Assembly (NCBI GenBank): GCA_041736255.1
Contig: JBGSTZ010000078.1
Location: 1 to 15,750, forward strand
Origin: AVCC01 sp041736255
Lineage (GTDB): Bacteria > Pseudomonadota > Gammaproteobacteria > Burkholderiales > Burkholderiaceae_D
DNA: 15,750 nucleotides
Reading direction: 5' to 3'
Both the position numbers and the translations under genes were made by a program. The notes beneath the pieces are model-generated. The model was not told where the DNA came from. It searched no databases and was given only the letters and a program-made list of their open reading frames with translations. How positions within the stretch are numbered: the first letter of the stretch is position 1; every line of letters begins with the position of its first letter. Shown here piece by piece: positions 1 to 6,675 of the stretch.

Positions 1-147
1 GCTGGCGGCAGCCTTGCCGGCACCGACCACCAAAGTGCGGCCCGGAAAGGAAGGCGGCAACGGCAAAAATGGTGCAACAATGCCCAGTGGATCGGCGGCG
101 GCAACTGCGGCGTGATAACTATCAATCAAGAGTTGGCGCGGGTGCAT
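1..147 (-). CDS. Glycerate 2-kinase (GckA/TtuD, DUF4147-MOFRL family), N-terminal fragment
   Basis: The reverse strand encodes 49 residues beginning MHPRQLLIDSYHAAVAAADP and continuing to GRTLVVGAGKAAAS at the window edge. This resembles the start of the glycerate 2-kinase / TtuD family: an opening helix with a conserved 'AAVAAADP', then a first strand and glycine-rich turn 'VVGAGKAA'. The family phosphorylates D-glycerate with ATP to 2-phosphoglycerate in the cytoplasm, in glyoxylate, tartrate or serine-related carbon use. Only the start is present, so the catalytic C-terminal domain cannot be checked. The ATG at 147 is chosen because homology begins there. The frame stays open upstream for about 30 codons with GTG and TTG codons, and no strong Shine-Dalgarno site precedes the ATG, so a longer N-terminus is possible. 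It follows hupE on the same strand but looks functionally separate from it. Confidence 0.75.
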   Translation of the reverse strand, partial: MHPRQLLIDSYHAAVAAADPLGIVAPFLPLPPSFPGRTLVVGAGKAAAS

Positions 148-264
148 GGCATTGGCTTCGCTGAAGGGAAAACAGCCATTTTGCCAGTAATCCACATATC
201 GCTGCAAATGCACAACCAACACAATCGCTGGACATCATTGGCAATCAAGCGAAGCTGACATTGC

Positions 265-1404
265 CTACACAAATACCGAAAAAATCGTCAAGTCGAACAC
301 GCGCTCCACCAGCCATACCGTCGCTACCAGCACGATCAGGCTGGAGCCGGCGGTAACAATGGCGCTGCGATAAAAACTTGTTTTTCGAATCGCATACGCC
401 AGCGGCAAAAATACCGAGACAATCGCAATCTGGCCAATTTCCACCCCAAGATTAAAGCCGACCAAGGGCAGCAATAAGGCCGATTGCGGTAACCCTAAGT
501 CAGTCAATACGTTGGCAAAACCGAAGCCGTGCAGCAGACCGAAAGCAAACGCCATCATCCAGCGTTTGCTCTGAAACAGCGGGAACAGATTGTTCAGCGC
601 GGCCAATATGACCGAGGCAGCGATCGCGGATTCGACCCAGCGCGAGGGTAGCGTTATCAACTGGAAAGTTGCCAATGTCAGCGTGATCGAGTGCGCGAGC
701 GTAAACGCAGTGACGATCTTCAGCACATCAATGAACGAGGCCTTGAAGCTATTGGAGGGAAGGCGCTGTCTGCCGACTATTATGAGTACGGCGGGCAACA
801 GCAGCGACAGCAGAAACAAAATGTGATCGAAGCCTTTCCAGATGTGCCAAATACCGGTGACAACGTAGTCGCTAAATTGCGCCAGTGTGCTGGCCTCATG
901 CAATACCAATGTCTGATGCGCGGTATCCGGCGAGAAAATCGCCGTCGATGCCTGCGCACCGGACTGCAGGTGCAATAAGCCCTTGTGCTGCGGATCGATA
1001 TCAAATAACAAGCGGTAATCGACATCGAGTTTTTCGATTGGTGCGCTGCAGTTGGCGCTAAAACGCAGTACCGAATATGCGCCATCGCTGTGATTGTCGA
1101 TCAGTTGCTGGCCGGGGGTGATCGGGCAATTTGAACCAGCATTGGCAAGAATCAAGCGTCCCAATGCATAAGCGGCGATGTCGCGATGACGTGCGCGAAT
1201 TTCGCCCCAACTTAGTGCACCGTTGCCGTCCTGATCCAGACCGATGGCGAAGTCGAGATCACGCAGCGCGATATCCCATTGCCCTTCGATCTGGTTTTCG
1301 TTCACCGTCAGTGTCAGATAACTGTCGCTCGGTTTGTGGGCATAGGCGGCAACGCTCAACAATGCGGCCGCGGCCAGTATCAGGAATGTTAAAAGGCGTT
1401 TCAT
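265..1404 (-). CDS. HupE/UreJ-family membrane protein with N-terminal EF-hand loop
   Basis: This 379-residue protein has a signal peptide (residues 1 to about 22, ending AAYAHKP), a periplasmic domain to about 180, and a C-terminal HupE/UreJ_2-type membrane domain of about six to seven helices. The membrane part carries the family histidines and acids: H187 and D193-H194 in HIWKGFDH (H-x5-DH), H238 in FTLAHS, HGFGFA at 292-297 and GFNLGVEIGQ at 316-325. HupE/UreJ proteins are linked to nickel or cobalt transport, but the metal here is unknown. Residues 57-68 (DQDGNGALSWGE) match a canonical calcium-binding EF-hand loop, with D, D, N and E at positions 1, 3, 5 and 12. Cys93 and Cys119 could form a disulfide. 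The start codon lies 1 bp after the TPR gene's stop (TGAGATG), which implies translational coupling. Family placement is firm; the substrate is not. Confidence 0.88.
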   Translation of the reverse strand: MKRLLTFLILAAAALLSVAAYAHKPSDSYLTLTVNENQIEGQWDIALRDLDFAIGLDQDGNGALSWGEIRARHRDIAAYALGRLILANAGSNCPITPGQQLIDNHSDGAYSVLRFSANCSAPIEKLDVDYRLLFDIDPQHKGLLHLQSGAQASTAIFSPDTAHQTLVLHEASTLAQFSDYVVTGIWHIWKGFDHILFLLSLLLPAVLIIVGRQRLPSNSFKASFIDVLKIVTAFTLAHSITLTLATFQLITLPSRWVESAIAASVILAALNNLFPLFQSKRWMMAFAFGLLHGFGFANVLTDLGLPQSALLLPLVGFNLGVEIGQIAIVSVFLPLAYAIRKTSFYRSAIVTAGSSLIVLVATVWLVERVFDLTIFSVFV

Positions 1405-1405
1405 C

Positions 1406-2584
1406 TCAAGCGCCTACTGCAAATTTAGCTGCCAGCGCGTTGACCGCATGATCTTCGAGCCGGGTTTTTTTCAGCCAGTCCAGCACCGGCGCGGCCGCGG
1501 CCTTGTCATTCGCGGCGAGCGCGGCTTCGAGAAATACACGCACGTCGGCCGGCTCTTTTTGCACCGCCCAATTGCGCTGCGCCAGCTGCAATGCGAACGG
1601 CGCCCTACCCATCAGTTGTAATTCAAAACGCGCCTGTTCGCGCTGATGCACCGTGTCGCCACGCAACATGGCTGCGGCGAAGCGGGAATTCAGCACCGCG
1701 ATCTGATCGGCAGCGGCGTCGCTGTCGGCCACCTGTAGCGCAAGCGCATAACGCAACAACAACGCATCGACACGCGTCTGGTCTTTTAGCAGCCGGATCA
1801 CTTCGCCGGGGCGCTTTTGATCAAGCAAAAAATCCGCGTACGCGCCCAGCAGATAACTGTCGGCGTCGTCAACTGCGAGCGCGGTTTTAAAGTGTTCCTC
1901 AGCCGCCGGAAATTCGCCCAATCGTACTGCCATTTCGGCCAGCAAAGTGGTCACCCAGATCAGGATGCCGGGATCGACATCCGGTGCCCGCGCAAGCGCC
2001 GTTTTCAGGTGCGCATAACTCTGGCGTGCCTGACCATTCAGGCTGGCGACATTCGACAGGCACGTAATCGTGATCAGCGTCGGTGCCAGCGAGCGCAGTG
2101 CGTTACAACTTTGTGTGGCTCGCGCAAATTCGCCTGTAACTTGCAGCACAGTGGCGCGGGTGAGCCAAGCCTGCGCATTGTCCGGGTCGGCTTTCAAGAC
2201 CGCATCCAGGTCGCGTAGCGCGGCCGGAAACTGATGCGTGCTTTGCAGCAGCGTGGCGCGCATCACACGTACTTCTGTCGGCGGATCGGCCTGGTCGTAC
2301 CAGGGCGCCAGCGCAGCTTGCGCATACCCGAGATAACGCGGATCGCCTTCAACCCGCGACTGACTGATATAGCGCCGCGCCAGTGTCAGCGCCAGCGGCA
2401 TATTGTCGGGCGCTGCTGCCAGGCGGCTGCGCAAGGTCCTGAATTCCTGTTGCGCCGGGTCGGTGCGGCGCGGTAAATGCTCGATCACTTCCGCGTCGCT
2501 CGCCGGAATCCGCGGCGCGCCCCATATCGCAGGTGAAACGCACGAAAACAGCACTGCAATTGCCAAGGTTTTGGAGTATGTCAT
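1406..2584 (-). CDS. Secreted tetratricopeptide-repeat protein
   Basis: This 392-residue protein has a hydrophobic N-terminal signal sequence (about residues 1-22, MTYSKTLAIAVLF through SPAIWGAP), so it is probably periplasmic. The rest is helical with TPR-like repeats, the clearest at about residues 105-165 (AALRDLDAVLKADPDNAQAW, then LTRATVLQVTGEFARA) and 215-250 (RLGEFPAAEEHFKTALAVDD). TPR arrays are protein-binding scaffolds, and no catalytic motif is visible. It lies between the small lipoprotein and hupE, and its stop codon is 1 bp from the hupE ATG. A scaffold that brings the DUF4331 protein or the lipoprotein to the HupE membrane protein is an inference. The ATG at 2584 starts a good signal peptide, but its ribosome-binding site is weak. 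Confidence 0.85.
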   Translation of the reverse strand: MTYSKTLAIAVLFSCVSPAIWGAPRIPASDAEVIEHLPRRTDPAQQEFRTLRSRLAAAPDNMPLALTLARRYISQSRVEGDPRYLGYAQAALAPWYDQADPPTEVRVMRATLLQSTHQFPAALRDLDAVLKADPDNAQAWLTRATVLQVTGEFARATQSCNALRSLAPTLITITCLSNVASLNGQARQSYAHLKTALARAPDVDPGILIWVTTLLAEMAVRLGEFPAAEEHFKTALAVDDADSYLLGAYADFLLDQKRPGEVIRLLKDQTRVDALLLRYALALQVADSDAAADQIAVLNSRFAAAMLRGDTVHQREQARFELQLMGRAPFALQLAQRNWAVQKEPADVRVFLEAALAANDKAAAAPVLDWLKKTRLEDHAVNALAAKFAVGA

Positions 2585-2725
2585 ATACGTTCACGTGGCA
2601 CAAAAAGGGATGTTACCGATAACAGTGTCATCAAATTATGACAAACGACAGCGCCAAAAATTGTTTAAAAATAATCGTCTAAAAATCGCTTAAAAAATTG
2701 CGTATATCGATTCCGAAACCCAGCC

Positions 2726-2755
2726 GGAAGCGCCGGGCAAACGCTCGGCGCTCCC
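2726..2755 (-). terminator. Hairpin after the lipoprotein gene, possible weak terminator
   Basis: On the minus strand GGGAGCGCCG pairs with CGGCGCTTCC, a 10-bp stem with one G-U pair and a 10-nt loop. It starts about 19 bp after the lipoprotein stop. The nearest T-run on the transcript (TTTTTT) is about 25-30 nt further on, so it is not a textbook intrinsic terminator. It may cause partial termination or protect the 3' end of the DUF4331-lipoprotein message, lowering expression of the TPR and HupE genes. The rest of the 190-bp gap is AT-rich and shows no gene. Confidence 0.4.
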
Positions 2756-2774
2756 ATCACTGCACCATCCTTAA

Positions 2775-3014
2775 CTAAATCGAGGCGGGCTCGGTATTGT
2801 CCCGAGTGGTTGGCGTAATCGAATCAATTGACACTGGCTCAGTCGTATCGGATGTTGTCGCCACAATCGCTTTCACGGCAAGTATGAAGGCATCCTGTGA
2901 AGCGACTCCATTACGGTCGAATGGCCTGTCATCGTCGTCACCACCGCAACCGACTACCAGCATCGACAACACGAGGACCGAGCCGAGACCCAGCATAGAT
3001 TTTTTAATGATCAT
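2775..3014 (-). CDS. Small lipoprotein in the DUF4331 cassette
   Basis: This 79-residue protein has Lys-Lys at positions 4-5, a hydrophobic stretch and a lipobox LVVGC, so Cys23 would be lipidated. The mature part starts CGGDDDDRPFDRNG, a strongly acidic tract, continues with a short helix-like segment (AFILAVKAIVA), and ends in an imperfect duplicated motif, SDTTEPVSID and RDNTEPASI. I recognise no named domain. GAGGAG, 6 nt before the ATG, overlaps the end of the DUF4331 gene, whose stop lies 10 bp upstream, so the two are almost certainly co-translated. The aspartates after the lipid anchor could act as an inner-membrane retention signal or bind cations; both ideas are inference. The gene is probably real given the lipobox, ribosome-binding site and spacing. 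Confidence 0.8.
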   Translation of the reverse strand: MIIKKSMLGLGSVLVLSMLVVGCGGDDDDRPFDRNGVASQDAFILAVKAIVATTSDTTEPVSIDSITPTTRDNTEPASI

Positions 3015-3024
3015 GGCGGGCTCC

Positions 3025-4518
3025 TCAATTGTTGCCAGGCAGCGGCGTGTTCAGATACGGGAACGCAGCCTTGAACGTTGTCGCATCCTTGCGCACGCCA
3101 TCCGTCAATGCCGCGCTGCCTGCGGGTGCATCGCCGGGTTTGCAGCCGACACCCAGCGTATCGGTAGCCCCGGTCAAGACACACAATGCACCCATTGCTA
3201 CGCGTAACGACAAATCGACCACATCATCGCCAGGACGGCGGCCATTCGGGAATCCTGCGTTATCGCCTGCTGCCACTCCCAGCGAATTTTGCGAGGCTTG
3301 CGGCGTCACTGCGATCTCGGTATTGAGGCGCAGCATTTCACTGGCTTTTACATTTACCGGCTGATTGACGCCTTTGATACCGGTCAGGAATGCCGCCACC
3401 AAATCTGTGCGTGGGAAGTTGGTGGGAGCCGGTGCAGACGGGAACAACGATTGGATCAGAGCAGGCAGCGACGGATTGGTGACGTAACCTGCGAACTGCG
3501 TATCGCCACTCGGCTTGGATGCATTGAAACGGTCTTTGTCATCCATGCCGATCACGACTTCATTGACCAGCGGCATACCTAGTCGCGACACCTGCGCCCA
3601 AGGGCCGCCTTCTTTAACTGCGTTGTTGAGACCCGTTGACGGCGAGCGATCAATCAAACGTCCCTGACGAACGCTGGCTGTCGTAAAGCCGCCGATAATT
3701 TTTTCACTGGCAGTGGTCAGGCAAGCAGCAGGAACTTCGAGCGCTATGGAACTGACGTTCTTGATTTCGAGATCGTTCTTGTTGCCATCGATTTCTCCCC
3801 CCAATGGATTGAGGTTGATCAAGTCGAATATCTTGCCGACCGCGATCGAGAACGATTCTTTACGCTGGCCGACGAAGACCCGGCCATTGCCGCATCCTGG
3901 AATCGCCACGTCATAAATATGCTGGTTCGCGTAGGTTTCATATCCTGTAGCGCTGCCAAAGGATTTGTCGCCGATATTGTCGACAGGCTTGTCAAACTCC
4001 CTGGCCCCGCCGGTCGCATTGGTAACCGACCCGACGCTGCCGCCCCGGCGGTCGCCGCGCACAATATCGACGGTGTAAGTTTCGCGCACATTCAAGGTCG
4101 CCGGATTGATGCCGTCTATTGCGCCGGAGTTAATCAACGGAATCAGGGTTTGCTGGCCGCCGACAGGTAAAGCGGCGCGCTTTGACGTGTTCTTGAAACG
4201 GAAACGGAAGCTGATATTTTCCTTGTTGCCGCCGTCATTGACGACGTGGATTTCGTACAACGCATTGGGGTCGAACTGGTAAAAATTCGGGCCACCCTGC
4301 GGATCCTGAAACGGTATGTAATTCGCGATCAGAGTGACGTAATCCTGTCGGCCCGCCGCGTAGCTTCGAAACATATAAAAATCAGTGGCATCCACGCGCG
4401 GCTGGCCGCTGATAAACGGGGCTTCGCGATGGCTCGAAGCGACTGCCGGAAAAAAGGCTGCCGCACTGATTGCACCGATGGCGGCCGCCAAGATCTTTTT
4501 ACTCAAGTATGTATGCAT
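3025..4518 (-). CDS. Secreted DUF4331-domain protein
   Basis: The protein is 497 residues from the ATG at 4518. A signal peptide (MHTYLSKKILAAAIGAISAA, then AFFPAVA) is followed at once by SSHREAP at about 28-34 and DATDFYMF at about 43-50, the usual opening of DUF4331 proteins. Later conserved-looking segments are RLGMPLVNEVVIG in the central part and GFPNGRRPGDDVVD at about 422-435, with FPYLNTPLPGNN at the C-terminus. Four cysteines could form disulfides. The protein is presumably periplasmic or extracellular. No enzymatic role is established for the family and I see no catalytic motif. A TTG four codons upstream (4530) would also be in frame, but the ATG has the better signal peptide and GGA at 7 nt. 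It leads the cassette with the lipoprotein, TPR and HupE genes. The domain call is firm; the function is unknown. Confidence 0.9.
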   Translation of the reverse strand: MHTYLSKKILAAAIGAISAAAFFPAVASSHREAPFISGQPRVDATDFYMFRSYAAGRQDYVTLIANYIPFQDPQGGPNFYQFDPNALYEIHVVNDGGNKENISFRFRFKNTSKRAALPVGGQQTLIPLINSGAIDGINPATLNVRETYTVDIVRGDRRGGSVGSVTNATGGAREFDKPVDNIGDKSFGSATGYETYANQHIYDVAIPGCGNGRVFVGQRKESFSIAVGKIFDLINLNPLGGEIDGNKNDLEIKNVSSIALEVPAACLTTASEKIIGGFTTASVRQGRLIDRSPSTGLNNAVKEGGPWAQVSRLGMPLVNEVVIGMDDKDRFNASKPSGDTQFAGYVTNPSLPALIQSLFPSAPAPTNFPRTDLVAAFLTGIKGVNQPVNVKASEMLRLNTEIAVTPQASQNSLGVAAGDNAGFPNGRRPGDDVVDLSLRVAMGALCVLTGATDTLGVGCKPGDAPAGSAALTDGVRKDATTFKAAFPYLNTPLPGNN

Positions 4519-4687
4519 GACGCGATCCAATCATTAGAAATTGCAGGGAAAATGAGGCTCACATATCGCCTTGCTGATAATGACCGCAGGAAAACTGCTG
4601 CAAAAAATGGATGCGGCTTCAGCAAAGCAAATACCTTTGATTGGACCTGAAAAGGATTAGATCGTCGGGGCGCATGCTGGACATCGC

Positions 4688-4701
4688 TTGATTTGTATCA
4701 A
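4688..4701. promoter_or_regulatory. FNR/Anr-type binding site
   Basis: TTGAT-TTGT-ATCAA is a perfect match to the FNR-family consensus TTGAT-N4-ATCAA. It is symmetric, so it could serve either strand. For the DUF4331 cassette a minus-strand -10-like TCTAAT at 4656-4661 would put the site centre near -45, close to the usual -41.5 for activation. For the plus strand it lies about 77 bp before the possible small ORF. The match itself is visible; function and direction are inference. Confidence 0.55.
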
Positions 4702-4771
4702 ATAATCTTTTGATACTGCGCCAGGAATGCACTCGGGCATACAAGATTAAGCCGATGTTTGAGGGGAACTC

Positions 4772-4885
4772 ATGCAGCGGGAACAGCAGCGCAGCTATGA
4801 AGATTTTCAAAAAAATCCTGTGGCGCTCGGCATACCACTTGCCCAAGTTTTTCGCCTTGTACATCGCATGGCAGGCATTTTTTAG
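4772..4885 (+). CDS. Possible 37-residue small protein
   Basis: The ATG at 4772 follows a good Shine-Dalgarno sequence (GAGGGGAACTC before ATG). The frame encodes 37 residues, starting MQREQQRSYEDFQKNP and ending VFRLVHRMAGIF before TAG. It is polar and charged at first, then becomes a short amphipathic or hydrophobic helix. A perfect 14-bp hairpin begins 13 bp after the stop, and an FNR-type site lies upstream. I recognise no family. A competing plus-strand frame from 4799 (MKIFKKILWRSAYHLP and onward, 45 residues, more hydrophobic) overlaps it but lacks a ribosome-binding site. Either may be a chance ORF; the evidence is the signals around it, not homology. Confidence 0.3.
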   Translation: MQREQQRSYEDFQKNPVALGIPLAQVFRLVHRMAGIF

Positions 4886-4898
4886 CGGAGTGTGGATA

Positions 4899-4930
4899 GC
4901 GGGTGCCGAACCAGGAGGTTCGGCACCCGC
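4899..4930. terminator. Perfect 14-bp hairpin, likely transcription end signal
   Basis: GCGGGTGCCGAACC and GGTTCGGCACCCGC form a perfect 14-bp stem with a 4-nt AGGA loop. It lies about 90 bp downstream of the SRPBCC stop (minus strand) and 13 bp downstream of the possible small plus-strand ORF. Neither direction has a clear T-run after it, so it may be an RNA-stabilising or Rho-assisted end rather than a classic intrinsic terminator. Confidence 0.5.
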
Positions 4931-5020
4931 TTGATCCAAATCGACATACAAGATAGCCCACTCGGCTTTGTTACGTCGGTGCAGGGCCAGTTGCTGGCTA
5001 CAACAATCTAGCCCAGTGCA

Positions 5021-5563
5021 TCAATGTTGCTCGACGTTTCCGCGCCAAGCACCGCCAGTTGGTCCCCGGCTTTCAAGCAATGTTTTGAAACGCTGCAGGT
5101 TGCTTTTCGCCTGCATTCTTACTACCCCAAATGCATCGCCGACTTTTTCGCCGAAAGTTTGCGGGTCGTAATGCATATATAGGATGACTTTCGCTGCTGA
5201 ATCTGAAATTTTATGAAAACTGACAACCCCGGCGTTGCTCACTCCACTTGTGCTGCGCCAGGCGATTCGTTGGTCGGGAACCTGCTCGGTAATCTCCGAG
5301 TCCCATTCCTTCATTTTCCCGGCGACATCGGCACGCCAATGTAAATGTTTGTCGTCCACTTGGCGTACCTCGCGCACGCCGTCCATAAACTTTGGAAATT
5401 CCTCGAACTGCGTCCATTGATTGTAAGCAGTGGAGACAGGTACATTTATGTCGATAGACTCTTCCAGCGATGCCTCCGTGCCCACGCTGCGCATTTTTTT
5501 CATCTGCTTGGACAAGAGAAACCCGCCCACAGCAAGCGCGGCGACTTTAACCATTCTGTTCAT
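5021..5563 (-). CDS. Membrane-anchored SRPBCC (cyclase/dehydrase-like) protein
   Basis: This 180-residue protein has a hydrophobic N-terminal segment (about residues 5-18, VKVAALAVGGFLLS) followed by basic residues (KQMKKMR), which reads as an uncleaved anchor with the domain on the cytoplasmic side. Residues about 33-170 match the SRPBCC/START-like fold of the polyketide cyclase/dehydrase family: SIDINVPVSTAYNQWTQFEE, then FPKFMDGVREVRQVDD and HWRADVAGKMKEWDSEITEQ. The family binds hydrophobic ligands in a cavity; this member's ligand is unknown. GGAGG sits 6 nt before the ATG, so the start is secure. The gene appears to be transcribed alone, with a 5' leader hairpin and a strong hairpin downstream. 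Similar proteins are often found with stress or envelope genes, but nothing here fixes a role. Confidence 0.85.
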   Translation of the reverse strand: MNRMVKVAALAVGGFLLSKQMKKMRSVGTEASLEESIDINVPVSTAYNQWTQFEEFPKFMDGVREVRQVDDKHLHWRADVAGKMKEWDSEITEQVPDQRIAWRSTSGVSNAGVVSFHKISDSAAKVILYMHYDPQTFGEKVGDAFGVVRMQAKSNLQRFKTLLESRGPTGGAWRGNVEQH

Positions 5564-5589
5564 TTGACACCTCCGTTATGGATATCCAC

Positions 5590-5616
5590 CCATCATTTTC
5601 CAGTTGTTAATGATGG
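5590..5616 (-). promoter_or_regulatory. Leader hairpin upstream of the SRPBCC gene
   Basis: CCATCATT and AATGATGG form a perfect 8-bp inverted repeat with an 11-nt spacer, 26 bp before the SRPBCC start codon. It leaves the ribosome-binding site free. It could be an operator dyad or an mRNA leader structure; the sequence does not decide between them. Confidence 0.35.
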
Positions 5617-5848
5617 AAAAATTACGCGGCTCTTGCGACACCTCACTAGACACTTCACTTCGCAGCGGCGTACGAATATGACAAGAAAAAAATTATTTGG
5701 TTCGATGCGCGCAGAGGATAAAAAGGTTTAAACCGATTTTTCTCATCATCAAGAATAACGCGCCAGCAGGCAGGGCAAAGCAAGGCTTACCAGCATGCAA
5801 TTGGTTGCTACACGGCGAGAAAAATGAGGCTGATATATCAAAAAATTA

Positions 5849-5893
5849 GCAAAAAAGCCGCTGGCAGCGAATCGCTGCCAGCGGCTTTTTTGC
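5849..5893. terminator. Strong bidirectional terminator after gltL
   Basis: A perfect 22-bp inverted repeat around one central base has its outer part A6/T6 and its inner part GCCGCTGGCAGC / GCTGCCAGCGGC. On the minus strand the GC stem ends in TTTTTT, 16 bp after the gltL stop, so it ends the gltIJKL transcript. The mirror T-run makes it work for plus-strand transcription as well. Confidence 0.92.
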
Positions 5894-5908
5894 TGATTGT
5901 TCGACAAA

Positions 5909-6634
5909 TCAATGAATAATTTTCGACAAAAAATCCTGTGCGCGCTCGGAACGCTCGGTGTGAAAGAATTCATCCTTGGTGCAGTCTTCGACGATGCGGC
6001 CCTGATCCATGAAAATAACGCGATTGGCGACTCTTTTGGCGAAGCCCATTTCGTGCGTGACGACCATCATGGTCATGCCCTCCTCAGCCAGGCCGACCAT
6101 CACGTCCAGCACTTCGTTGATCATTTCAGGATCAAGCGCCGAAGTCGGTTCGTCGAACAACATCGCGATCGGGTCCATCGATAATGCGCGCGCAATTGCT
6201 ACCCGCTGCTGCTGGCCGCCCGAGAGTTGACCGGGGAATTTATCCTTTTGTTCGATCAGGCCGACCCGGTCCAGATATTTCAGACCGCGTTCACGCGCCT
6301 CGTCGGCGCTGCGTCCGAGCACCTTGATTTGACCGATGGTCAGGTTTTGGGTAATCGACATGTGTGGAAACAGCTCGAAACTCTGAAACACCATGCCGAT
6401 ATGCGAACGTAATTTGGACAAATTGGTCTTCGGGTCGCCGACCGAGACGCCGTTGACGATGATTTCGCCTTTCTGAATCGGCTCCAGTCCATTGACGGTT
6501 TTGATCAACGTCGATTTTCCCGAGCCGGATGGGCCGCACACGACGACTACATCGCCTTTTGCCACCGAGGTTGTGCAGTCGGCCAGCACCTGGAAATCGC
6601 CATACCACTTGCTGACGTTTTTAAGTTCAATCAT
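5909..6634 (-). CDS. gltL: Glutamate/aspartate ABC importer ATPase GltL
   Basis: This 241-residue cytoplasmic ATP-binding subunit belongs to the polar amino acid transport class. Visible motifs are Walker A GPSGSGKS (34-41), the Q-loop glutamine at about 84 (MVFQSFELFPHM), signature LSGGQ (137-141), Walker B IAMLFDE (156-162) and the H-loop histidine at about 194 (VVTHEMGF). The length is normal for GltL/GlnQ. The frame extends 15 codons upstream, but the ATG at 6634 is chosen because AGGAG lies 7 nt before it and homology starts at MIELKNVSKWYG. It is the last gene of gltIJKL, 41 bp after gltK, and is followed by a strong terminator. It would energise the GltJ-GltK permease pair. Confidence 0.95.
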   Translation of the reverse strand: MIELKNVSKWYGDFQVLADCTTSVAKGDVVVVCGPSGSGKSTLIKTVNGLEPIQKGEIIVNGVSVGDPKTNLSKLRSHIGMVFQSFELFPHMSITQNLTIGQIKVLGRSADEARERGLKYLDRVGLIEQKDKFPGQLSGGQQQRVAIARALSMDPIAMLFDEPTSALDPEMINEVLDVMVGLAEEGMTMMVVTHEMGFAKRVANRVIFMDQGRIVEDCTKDEFFHTERSERAQDFLSKIIH

Positions 6635-6675
6635 CTTGTTTCTCCTAATTTCTGAATGGGTCGGACGATCACGTA

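Larger units (their letters stand above)
4519..5020. other. 502-bp intergenic region between the DUF4331 and SRPBCC genes
   Basis: This gap should hold the promoter of the DUF4331 cassette. It contains a perfect FNR-type dyad (4688-4701), a possible small plus-strand ORF (4772-4885) and a strong hairpin (4899-4930), each listed separately. A weak minus-strand sigma-70-like pair, TTGCAG and TTATCA spaced 17 bp, lies roughly 50-95 bp upstream of the DUF4331 start. I see no other gene. Confidence 0.6.
5564..5908. other. 345-bp intergenic region upstream of the SRPBCC gene
   Basis: The region holds the SRPBCC leader with its hairpin (5590-5616) and the gltL terminator (5849-5893). The stretch 5617-5848 is AT-rich, with T-runs on the minus strand and a TTGTCA hexamer, but I could not identify a convincing -10 partner. 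No gene is supported. Confidence 0.5.

Noticed and set aside
4519..4530. TTG start for the DUF4331 gene
   Set aside because: The ATG at 4518 gives a typical signal peptide with a lysine-rich start and has a better-placed GGA.
4797..4934. 45-residue hydrophobic plus-strand frame
   Set aside because: It overlaps the better-supported 37-residue frame, has no ribosome-binding site, and its last third is the hairpin sequence.
5345..5731. Plus-strand open frame across the SRPBCC start and upstream gap
   Set aside because: Most of it is antisense to a conserved SRPBCC protein. The rest has no start signal or recognisable motif.
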